A stretch of 49,286 nt of DNA from DASYRM01 sp036004405 (GTDB lineage: Bacteria > Acidobacteriota > Vicinamibacteria > Vicinamibacterales > UBA2999): the NCBI GenBank assembly GCA_036004405.1, contig DASYRM010000221.1, positions 1-49,286 on the forward strand. Direction: 5' to 3'. Made by a program: the position numbers and the translations under genes. Below the pieces are notes generated by a model. It did not search any database. It was not told the origin of the DNA and saw nothing but the letters and a program-made list of their open reading frames with translations. This document shows, piece after piece, positions 32,231 to 39,216 of this stretch; position 1 is the first letter of the stretch; each line of letters starts with the position of its first letter.

Positions 32231-34462
32231 ATGCTCACGCGTAGCACCCGCCTCGCGGCGACTCTCCTTGCCTGCGCGGCGGTGGCGATAGCCGTCGGCG
32301 CCGCGTCGCCAACCTTCTGGCAGACGGCCACCGAAGCCGACTTCCTGCGCGGCGACGTCGAGAACCTGGCCATCGACCCGTTTGGCCGCCTGACGCTCGG
32401 CCCCACGGCCTCGCCGGTCTACGAGGCGAGCGCGCCGTTCCTGTGGGCGACCGCCACGACGCCGGACGGCACCCTTTTCGTGGGCAGTGGCAACGAAGGG
32501 CAGGTATACAAGATCGACGCGAGCGGTCGCGGGCAGGTGTTCTTCGACTCCGACGAGCTCGAAGTCCACGCGCTTGCCGCGGTGCCCGGTGGCGGCGTCT
32601 ACGTGGCGACGTCGCCCAACGGGAAGATCTACAAGGTGGACGCCGCCGGTAAGGCCACCACGTTCTTCGACCCGCCGGACACCTACATCTGGAGCCTCGC
32701 CGTCGATCGCACCGGCACGGTGTTCGCGGGCACCGGCGACAAGGGCGCGATCTACAAGATCACGGCCGACGGACGCGGCACCGTCTTCTACCAGACCAAG
32801 GCCACGCATGCGATGACGCTCGCCTTCGATCGCGAGGGGCGGCTGCTGGCCGGCACGGGGTCGCCCGGACGCGTCTTCCGGCTCGACGCCAGCGGCAAAC
32901 CGTTCGTGCTCTACGACTCGAGCTACAGCGAGATCCATCAGATCCGCGTGGACCCGTCCGGCAACATCTACGCGACGGCGCTCTCCGGCCGCCCTGCTGG
33001 CGGCGGAGGCGGCGGCGACACGCCGCCACCACCGCCCGCGGCCGGACCGGCACCGGTAGCCACGGTGTCCACCGAGATCACGGCAGTGGCCGTCGCCGAC
33101 ATCAGCGTGTCCGCCTCACCCGTCCCCGCGTCAGGCGGCCGGGCCGCCGGGCCGACGGCCGGGGCCCTGTTCCGCATCACGCCGGACGGATCCACCGACG
33201 TCCTGTGGGAAACGCGCGAGGACACGCCCTACGACGTCGCGTTCGAACCGGGTGGGAGCGTGCTCGTGGCCACGGGCGGCCGCGGCAAGCTGTTCCGGCT
33301 GAGCGGCGACCCCGCACGCGCCACGCTCATCGCGCGCGCGGACGCGCAGCAGGTCACCACCCTCACGACCGATCGCACCGGCCAGGTGCTCTTCGCCACG
33401 TCGAATCCGGGCAAGGTGTTCCGGCTGTCGGCGACCCGCGCCGACCGCGGCACCTTCACGTCCGAAGTGCGCGATGCGCAGACCGTGGCCACGTGGGGTG
33501 TCATCAAGTGGCAAGGCCTGGTGCCGCCGGGCACACGGGTGGAAGTGTCGACGCGCAGCGGCAACACGAAGACGCCGGACGAAGCGTGGAGCGACTGGAG
33601 CTCGCCGTACGCGACGCCCGACGGCAGCGCGATTAGCAGCCCTCGCGCCCGCTACCTGCAGTGGCGCGCCGTGCTCGTAGGCGGGGGGCGCGCGGATGCG
33701 CCGCTGCTCACGTCGCTCATGGCCGCCTATCTGCCGCGCAACGCGCGCCCGCGCGTCACATCGATCACCGTGCACACGCCTGGCACCGTGTACCAGCGCC
33801 CCTTCCCCACTGGCGAGCCCGAGATTGCCGGGTTCGACGGCGACACGCCGGACCGCCGGGCGGCGGCGCAGCTCCAGGGCAGCGCCGGCGGCGGTCCCAA
33901 CCTGGGGCGGCGCGCGTACGAGAAGGGTTTGCTCACCTTCATCTGGCGGGCCGAGGACGAGAACCGCGACGACCTCATCTACGAGCTGCAGTACCGCCGC
34001 GAAGGCGAGACGGCCTGGCACACGCTGAAGCAGGCGCTCAGCGACGCGATCTTCGTGTGGGACACGACGTCAGTCCCCAACGGACGCTACACCGCGCGGG
34101 TCATCGCCTCCGATGCTCCCTCGAACTCGGTCGCCAGCGCGCTCACCGGCGATCTCGAGAGCACGGCGTTCGACATCGACAACACGCCGCCGCTCATCAC
34201 CGTGACCTCCGTTCGCCGTGAAGGCGGGCGGATTCTGCTGGCCTTCGACGTCCGCGACGACAACTCGGCGGTGCAAAAAGTGGAGTACTCGCTCGACGGC
34301 GACCGCTGGCAGGCGGTCTATCCGAAAGACGGCATCGCCGACTCACGCTTCGAGCAGTACGAATTGTCCGTGCCGGATGCGCAGGGCGCGCTGGGAGTGG
34401 TGCTGCGGGCCGCCGACGCGCTCAACAACGTGTCGAGCGCGCGGGCGTCAGGCAGTCGCTGA
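32231..34462 (+). CDS. Exported beta-propeller protein
   Basis: A 743-residue exported protein with signal peptide (1-25, ending VGAAS). Residues about 45-240 and 310-420 contain repeated blade-like units of the form 'GTLFVGSGNEGQVYKIDASGR', 'GGVYVATSPNGKIYKVDAAGK', 'GTVFAGTGDKGAIYKITADGR', typical of NHL/SMP-30-like propellers. A Gly/Pro-rich insert (GGGGGGDTPPPPP) near 257-270 splits the blades. The C-terminal part has fibronectin-like strands (WSDWSSPYATPDG, LIYELQYRREGETAWHTL, YTARVIASDAPSN). It is likely a periplasmic or surface binding protein. It starts 7 bases after the S55 gene, so the pair is an operon. Its 3' end overlaps the convergent anti-sigma gene by 15 bases. Confidence 0.87.
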   Translation: MLTRSTRLAATLLACAAVAIAVGAASPTFWQTATEADFLRGDVENLAIDPFGRLTLGPTASPVYEASAPFLWATATTPDGTLFVGSGNEGQVYKIDASGRGQVFFDSDELEVHALAAVPGGGVYVATSPNGKIYKVDAAGKATTFFDPPDTYIWSLAVDRTGTVFAGTGDKGAIYKITADGRGTVFYQTKATHAMTLAFDREGRLLAGTGSPGRVFRLDASGKPFVLYDSSYSEIHQIRVDPSGNIYATALSGRPAGGGGGGDTPPPPPAAGPAPVATVSTEITAVAVADISVSASPVPASGGRAAGPTAGALFRITPDGSTDVLWETREDTPYDVAFEPGGSVLVATGGRGKLFRLSGDPARATLIARADAQQVTTLTTDRTGQVLFATSNPGKVFRLSATRADRGTFTSEVRDAQTVATWGVIKWQGLVPPGTRVEVSTRSGNTKTPDEAWSDWSSPYATPDGSAISSPRARYLQWRAVLVGGGRADAPLLTSLMAAYLPRNARPRVTSITVHTPGTVYQRPFPTGEPEIAGFDGDTPDRRAAAQLQGSAGGGPNLGRRAYEKGLLTFIWRAEDENRDDLIYELQYRREGETAWHTLKQALSDAIFVWDTTSVPNGRYTARVIASDAPSNSVASALTGDLESTAFDIDNTPPLITVTSVRREGGRILLAFDVRDDNSAVQKVEYSLDGDRWQAVYPKDGIADSRFEQYELSVPDAQGALGVVLRAADALNNVSSARASGSR

Positions 34463-35437
34463 TCCGATCAGGGCGGGCACTTTTTCCAGAGAGTTGTCCC
34501 CCGAGTTTTCCTGCGACGACGCGCCCTCGGGCGCCAGCCCCGCCGGCTTGGCCGGCGGCGGCTGCGGCACGACGAGCACCGGCCGCGTGAGCGGCATGCC
34601 CAGGTCGAGCGTCTGATGTGACGCCTTCACCGTGGTGCGCGCGAACAGCAGCACCATGTTGACGGCCACGACCTGGCGGCCCGGGCGCTGCGCCGGCGCG
34701 AACCGCGACTGCCGCACCGCGTGCAGCGCTTCCAAAGCCTCGCCGTCGCCGGCCGCGGGCAGCCGCTGCACGCCGCCCCGCTCGAGCAGCGCATAGTCGC
34801 CAACCGTCCCTTCACGCGTGAGCACGGCCGCCACCGCGTACAGTTCGTCCTGGTAGTTGTCGTGGTGCTCCGCCAGCATCGCGTCGTCGAACGCCGCACC
34901 GTCCTCGAGTCGCGGCAGATACATGGCCGCGTCGAGACGCTGCGGGTTGCGGTTCGAGCCCGGCTCCGCCAGGCTCTCGATCATCGCCGCCAGCGACGTC
35001 GGCTGTTCGGTGCTCGTGGCCTTCCACACGTTGCTCGCCACGCCCACCGACAGCGCTACCGCCACCGTGGCGCCGAGCGCCGGCCACCACAGTCGCATGT
35101 CCGAGAAGAGCTCCTCCACCCGTGCCGAAAACGACTGCTCGTACTCGGTGTTGGCGCGGGCGACCACTTCGGCCTGCATGGTCGCGAGCGCGCGGCCCAG
35201 CTCGCCGGGCATGCCGCCCGTGTCGTCCATGTGCGGGCTGCCGCCCGCGTGGGCGTGCGCCCGCGCCGTCAGGCGCAGCGCGTCGCCAATCGTCTGCGAG
35301 TCTTCGAGGCGAGCCGCACAGGTCTGGCACCACCGCAGGTGCGTTTCCACCAGCACCTGGTCGCCCATCGGAAGCTCGCCGTCCGCAAAGGCGTCGAGCC
35401 GCGGGCGCGCGTAGTCGCAGCCGACGTAGCGGATCAT
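34448..35437 (-). CDS. Anti-sigma factor with zinc-finger (zf-HC2) domain
   Basis: A 329-residue membrane-anchored regulator. The N-terminal 45 residues have the ZAS/zf-HC2 pattern CDYARPRLDAFADGEL... ETHLRWCQTC with the H-X3-C-X2-C zinc site, which binds ECF sigma factors. One transmembrane helix follows (about 120-140, WWPALGATVAVALSVGVASNVW), then an exported domain of about 190 residues of unknown fold with a Pro-rich tail. The ATG 35437 overlaps the sigma gene stop (ATGA), the typical cognate-pair arrangement. The signal sensed is unknown. Confidence 0.88.
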   Translation of the reverse strand: MIRYVGCDYARPRLDAFADGELPMGDQVLVETHLRWCQTCAARLEDSQTIGDALRLTARAHAHAGGSPHMDDTGGMPGELGRALATMQAEVVARANTEYEQSFSARVEELFSDMRLWWPALGATVAVALSVGVASNVWKATSTEQPTSLAAMIESLAEPGSNRNPQRLDAAMYLPRLEDGAAFDDAMLAEHHDNYQDELYAVAAVLTREGTVGDYALLERGGVQRLPAAGDGEALEALHAVRQSRFAPAQRPGRQVVAVNMVLLFARTTVKASHQTLDLGMPLTRPVLVVPQPPPAKPAGLAPEGASSQENSGDNSLEKVPALIGSATA

Positions 35438-36063
35438 GACTTGATCCCCAGCAGCTCGGCGCGCAACGCCTGCCGGGCGCGCGTGAGCCGCGATTTCACC
35501 GTGCCGACCGCGATGCCGAGCGAGAAGGCGATCTCGTCGTAGCGCAGCCCGTCCACTTCGCGAAGGACGATCGCGGTCTTCTGATCGAAGGGCAGGTGCT
35601 CGAGGGCACGCCAGATCAGCGCGGCGGTTTCCTTGCTGGCGAGCTGACGGTCCGGCAGCACCTCGCCCTGCGAGGCCATGTCGCCGCACAGGGTGATGTG
35701 ATCGTCGAGCGACACCTGGCTGCTGCGGCGGCGGCGGTTCCACCAGCGCTGGCGGTTTCGGGCCTGGTTCACCACGATGCGGAAGATCCAGGTGCGCAGG
35801 GCCGACTGGCCACGGAAGGACGGCAGCGTCCGGAAGACCCGCAGGAAGACCTCCTGCGACACGTCCAGCGCATCATCGCGGTCGCCCAGGAGGTGGAACG
35901 CCAGGGCGTAGACCATCCGCTGGTGGGCCGCGACCAGTTCCGCGCACGCTCCCTGATCATGGGCGACGCAACGTTCGACCAGCGCGGCCTCGCCCGCGTC
36001 GGTTCCTGCCCAGCTGATGGCACCGGCGTTTTTCACGGCGTCTCCCGTAAGTTCCGTCGACAT
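35434..36063 (-). CDS. ECF RNA polymerase sigma factor (RpoE-like)
   Basis: A 209-residue ECF sigma factor. Region 2 covers about 37-108: ACAELVAAHQRMVYALAFHLLGDRDDALDVSQEVFLRVFRTLPSFRGQ, then LRTWIFRIVVNQARNRQRW. Region 4 covers about 150-202: LEHLPFDQKTAIVLREVDGLRYDEIAFSLGIAVGTVKSRLTRARQALR. A short linker replaces region 3, as expected. ATG at 36063. A candidate ECF-type promoter lies just upstream, suggesting positive autoregulation. The anti-sigma gene overlaps its stop. Targets other than itself cannot be named from this window. Confidence 0.94.
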   Translation of the reverse strand: MSTELTGDAVKNAGAISWAGTDAGEAALVERCVAHDQGACAELVAAHQRMVYALAFHLLGDRDDALDVSQEVFLRVFRTLPSFRGQSALRTWIFRIVVNQARNRQRWWNRRRRSSQVSLDDHITLCGDMASQGEVLPDRQLASKETAALIWRALEHLPFDQKTAIVLREVDGLRYDEIAFSLGIAVGTVKSRLTRARQALRAELLGIKS

Positions 36064-36088
36064 ATGAGTGTACCACCCGCTGCGGAGA

Positions 36089-36116
36089 TTAGACCCCGGG
36101 GGGCGGCGAAGGTTCC
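36089..36116 (-). promoter_or_regulatory. Candidate ECF sigma-dependent promoter (autoregulation)
   Basis: On the minus strand GGAACCT (36116-36110), 16 bases, TCTAA (36093-36089), close to the E. coli sigma-E pattern GGAACTT-N16-TCTAA. It points at the ECF sigma gene, with start of transcription near 36081 and ATG at 36063. A TACACT at 36072-36067 is an alternative housekeeping -10 without a good -35. Confidence 0.5.
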
Positions 36117-36155
36117 GGGCTGGAACGCTTGGGCGACCCTGGGAAACGGCGTACG

Positions 36156-37295
36156 ATGCGGGGCGTGAAACGGCCGGTCATCGTGATCACGGTCGTGGCA
36201 GCGCTCGGGGCGGCCACCGTGCAGGCGTGGTCGGACGTGCGGCAGGCACGGGCGTTCCGGCGGCTGCTTGCCGAAGGCGACGCCGCCCTCGGACGCGGCG
36301 AGACGTCGGCGGCCATCGAGGCCTTCAGCGGCGCGGTCGTGCTGCGGCCCCAGTCGATGCTGCCCTACCTCAAACGCGGCGACACCTATCGCCGGCAGGG
36401 TCAGCTCGACTCGGCCGAGCGCGACCTCACGCAGGCGCAGGCGCTCGACCCGACGGCTCCGCAGCCGCTGGAACTGGCCGGCGACGTCCGGATGACGCGC
36501 GGAGATGCGGCGGGCGCCGTCACTCCCTACCGCGCCTACCTGGCGCTCGACGACCGCGCGCCGCGCCTGCAGTACAAGCTGGGCCTCGCGCTGTATCGCA
36601 GCGGCGATCCCGCCGCGGCCGCAGACGCCGCGCGGCATGCGCTGGCGCTCGACCCAAACCTTGCCGAAGCGCACCAGCTGCTCGGTGTGGCGGCGCTGGC
36701 CCAGGGCCGGACCGACGAGGCCGCGGCCGCGCTGACCCGGGCGCTCAAGCTGCAGCCGGCGTCGGACGCCACGCGAGCGACTCTGGTCGATCTCTACGCC
36801 GCACAAGAGCGAACCCGGGACGAGACCGCGCAGCGGGAAGCGCTGGCCACGCTGGACGCGGCACGGCCCGAAGGGCTCGTCTCGCTCGCGCTCGCCCAGC
36901 TGCGCCACGGACGATCCGACGCGGCGGTCGCCACGCTGGCCCGCGCCGCGGAACGCTTTCCGGGTTCGCCGGTGGTGGCCAATGCCACCGGCCGGTTGTG
37001 GCTGGATCTGGCGGAGACCACCGGCGACTCGCCGGCGATTCAGCAGGCGATCGGGGTGCTCGCGCCGGCCGCCGCGCGTGAGAACGCCTCGAGCGAGACG
37101 CTCGCGCTGTACGGCCGCGCGCTGCTGTTGAACGGCGACCTCAAGCCGGCCCAGGCCACGCTGCTTCGGGCCACCACCCGCTTCCCCATCGAACGGAACG
37201 CGTTTCTGCAGCTGTCCGCCGCGGAAGCGCGCCTGGGCCATCGCGAGGCGGCGCGCGTCGCGCTCGCGCGGCACGCGGCGCTTACTGAGCACTGA
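36156..37295 (+). CDS. Tetratricopeptide repeat protein
   Basis: About 380 residues. An N-terminal hydrophobic segment (RPVIVITVVAALGAATVQAW) is a signal peptide or membrane anchor. The rest is tandem TPR helices, e.g. LAEGDAALGRGETSAAIEAFSGAVVLRPQS, LKRGDTYRRQGQLDSAERDLTQAQALDP, LGLALYRSGDPAAAADAARHALALDP and LGVAALAQGRTDEAAAALTRALKLQP, with the spaced Gly/Ala/Pro of the motif. It is a scaffold of unknown partners, probably periplasmic. TACGAT (36152-36157), 17 bases after TTGGGC, overlaps the ATG at 36156, so the true start may be GTG 36165 on a leaderless transcript. It is divergent from the ECF sigma gene. Confidence 0.83.
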   Translation: MRGVKRPVIVITVVAALGAATVQAWSDVRQARAFRRLLAEGDAALGRGETSAAIEAFSGAVVLRPQSMLPYLKRGDTYRRQGQLDSAERDLTQAQALDPTAPQPLELAGDVRMTRGDAAGAVTPYRAYLALDDRAPRLQYKLGLALYRSGDPAAAADAARHALALDPNLAEAHQLLGVAALAQGRTDEAAAALTRALKLQPASDATRATLVDLYAAQERTRDETAQREALATLDAARPEGLVSLALAQLRHGRSDAAVATLARAAERFPGSPVVANATGRLWLDLAETTGDSPAIQQAIGVLAPAAARENASSETLALYGRALLLNGDLKPAQATLLRATTRFPIERNAFLQLSAAEARLGHREAARVALARHAALTEH

Positions 37296-37314
37296 AGGCC
37301 GGCTCTTACCCGCC

Positions 37315-38151
37315 CTACCGCGCCGAAGGCCCGGTCTTCGGATCCAGGGCGTCCCGCAAACCGTCTCCGAGGAAATTGAAACCGAGGACCAGGACGGCGA
37401 TGGCGAGCCCCGGGAAGATCGTCAGGTGCGGCGCGTCGAGCAGATGGATGCGGCCGTAGTTCAGCATCGTGCCCCAGCTGGGCGTCGGCGGCTGCACGCC
37501 CAGGCCGAGGAAGCTGAGCGAGGCTTCCGCGAGAATCGCGCCGCCCATGCCGAGCGTCGCCTGCACGGTGACCGCTGGGAGTGTCGTCGGAATGACGTGG
37601 TGGACGAGCACGCGTGGCGTGCTGGCGCCGAGCGCGCGTGCGGCCTGCACGAACTCGAGCTCGCGCGCGCGCAGCACCTGGCCGCGCACCAGGCGCGCGT
37701 AGCCCACCCACCCGATGAGCGACAGCGCGAAGACGACGTTGAACAGGCTCGGCCCCAGCACCGCCACCATCGCAATCGCGAGCAGCAGCCCCGGAAACGC
37801 CATCAGGATGTCGATCGCGCGGCTCAGGATCTCGTCCACCCGTCCGCCGAAGTAGCCGGCGGCGGCACCGACGACAATCCCCACCGTTGACGAGATCGAC
37901 ACCACGACGAGCCCGACGAGCATCGAGATCCGGGCGCCCGCCAGCACGCGCGACAGGATGTCGCGTCCGAGCTCGTCGAGCCCGAACCAGTGCCGCAGCG
38001 ACGGTCCGTCGAGCCGCAGCGCCAGATCCTGCGACGCGCTGTCGAAAGGGGCCACGACAGGGCCGATGAGGGCCGCCACCACCGCCAGCGCCACGATGAA
38101 ACCACCCACGCCGACCGTCTTGACGGCTACGATCTGTCGCAGCGTGCTCAT
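37315..38151 (-). CDS. ABC transporter permease, dipeptide/oligopeptide type (DppC-like)
   Basis: A 278-residue inner-membrane permease. It has an N-terminal helix followed by the OppC/DppC extracytoplasmic N-domain (DLALRLDGPSLRHWFGLDELGRDILSR), then about five more helices. The EAA motif ARALGASTPRVLVHHVIPTTLP in the cytoplasmic loop contacts the ATPase. The C-terminal motif FLGLGVQPPTPSWGTML is typical of the peptide/nickel subfamily. It pairs with the DppB-like permease 43 bases upstream. No ATPase or binding protein gene is in the window, so substrate (peptide, nickel or other) is open. Its TAG stop is again in a GTAG context, with a degenerate hairpin behind it. Confidence 0.9.
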   Translation of the reverse strand: MSTLRQIVAVKTVGVGGFIVALAVVAALIGPVVAPFDSASQDLALRLDGPSLRHWFGLDELGRDILSRVLAGARISMLVGLVVVSISSTVGIVVGAAAGYFGGRVDEILSRAIDILMAFPGLLLAIAMVAVLGPSLFNVVFALSLIGWVGYARLVRGQVLRARELEFVQAARALGASTPRVLVHHVIPTTLPAVTVQATLGMGGAILAEASLSFLGLGVQPPTPSWGTMLNYGRIHLLDAPHLTIFPGLAIAVLVLGFNFLGDGLRDALDPKTGPSAR

Positions 38152-38194
38152 CTCATCACGCCGTCAAGACGGATCAGGGGCGAAGCCTCGCTCG

Positions 38195-39115
38195 TCATTC
38201 GTATCTGATGCGTGGGTCGAGCACGCCATAGACGAGATCCGTCAGCAGGTTGACCGCGACGTAGGTGACGGCGATGAACAGGATGCAGCCCTGCACCATC
38301 GGATAGTCCCGGAAGCCGATCGACTGGATCAGCAGCCGTCCGATGCCGGGCCACGCGAAGATGGTTTCGGTGATGACGGCGCCCGTGAGCACGGCGCCGA
38401 ACTGCAGGCCGAGCAGTGTGACGACCGGGACGAGGCTGTTGCGGAACGCGTGCCGCAGGACGGCGCGCGCGCGCGAGGCGCCGCGGCCGCGCGCCGCCTG
38501 CACGTAGGGCTCGCGCAGCTCTTCGAGCAGCGTCGCACGCGTCATCCGCGCCAGGATCGCGGCCAGCGCGCCGCCGAGCGAGACAGCCGGCAGCACGAGG
38601 TGCGCCATCGTGCCGCGCCCCGAGACCGGGAGCCAGCCGAGCTGAATGGCGAACACAATCGCCAGCAACGGCCCCAGCCAGAAGTTGGGAATCGACACGC
38701 CGGCAAGCGCCAGCGCGGTGGCACCGGTATCGATGGCGGTGCCGCGCCACACCGCGGCCGCGATCCCGAGCGGCAACGCGGCGGCCACGGCCACCAGCAT
38801 CGACGCGGCCGCCAGTTCCGCCGTGGCGGGCACGCGCGCCGCCACCTGCGACACCACCGGCTCGCCCGTGCGCAACGAGGCGCCCAGGTCGCCGCGCACC
38901 AGGCCCGAGAGGAACCCTGCGTACTGCTCCAGCAGCGGCCGATCCAACCCGAGCCGCCGGCGCAGCTCGTCCACGTCAGCCTGCGGCGCCGTCTCGCCCA
39001 GGATGGCCTGCGCGGGGTCGCCTGGAATCAGATGGATGAGAGAGAAGACGAGCGTCGCGACGCCGAGCAGTACCGGAACGGTCAGCACCAGCCGTCGCGC
39101 GAGATAGCGAAGCAC
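38195..39115 (-). CDS. ABC transporter permease, dipeptide/oligopeptide type (DppB-like)
   Basis: A 306-residue permease forming the channel partner of DppC. It begins VLRYLARRLVLTVPVLLGVATLVFSLIHLIPGDPA, the characteristic first helix with PGDP. Next come RRRLGLDRPLLEQYAGFLSGLVRGDLGASL, five further helices and the EAA loop YVQAARGRGASRARAVLRHAFRNSLVP, then ETIFAWPGIGRLLIQSI. I start it at GTG 39115 where the family N-terminus lies. The frame continues upstream to 39157 but those residues (MLTVGGAASLES) would be encoded by repeat DNA and are not typical. It is first of the two-permease unit. Confidence 0.9.
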   Translation of the reverse strand: MLRYLARRLVLTVPVLLGVATLVFSLIHLIPGDPAQAILGETAPQADVDELRRRLGLDRPLLEQYAGFLSGLVRGDLGASLRTGEPVVSQVAARVPATAELAAASMLVAVAAALPLGIAAAVWRGTAIDTGATALALAGVSIPNFWLGPLLAIVFAIQLGWLPVSGRGTMAHLVLPAVSLGGALAAILARMTRATLLEELREPYVQAARGRGASRARAVLRHAFRNSLVPVVTLLGLQFGAVLTGAVITETIFAWPGIGRLLIQSIGFRDYPMVQGCILFIAVTYVAVNLLTDLVYGVLDPRIRYE

Positions 39116-39126
39116 CAAAAGGGATT

Positions 39127-39209
39127 CTAGCGAGGCTGCGCCTCCGACCGTTAGCATCGAGGCTCCGCCTCGCCAGGGCAGTGTTTAATTGCCCGCCCTT
39201 CGGGCGGGC
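39127..39209 (+). repeat. Composite palindrome, copy 2
   Basis: Part A (39127-39176) begins CTAGCGAGGCTGCGC and ends GGCTCCGCCTCGCCAG, with an inner hairpin CGAGGC-TCC-GCCTCG (39158-39172). After 14 bases containing GCAGT comes part B, the hairpin GCCCGCCC-TTC-GGGCGGGC (39191-39209). Orientation and spacer length match the copy at 24433-24512. It fills the gap between the sigma-54 activator stop and the DppB-like start. Part B may also act as a weak terminator for the activator. Confidence 0.75.
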
Positions 39210-39216
39210 GTAGGCG

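Noticed and set aside
39116..39157. N-terminal extension of the DppB-like permease to ATG 39157
   Set aside because: The extra residues are encoded by a palindromic repeat and are unlike the family, whose N-terminus begins at VLRYLARRL.
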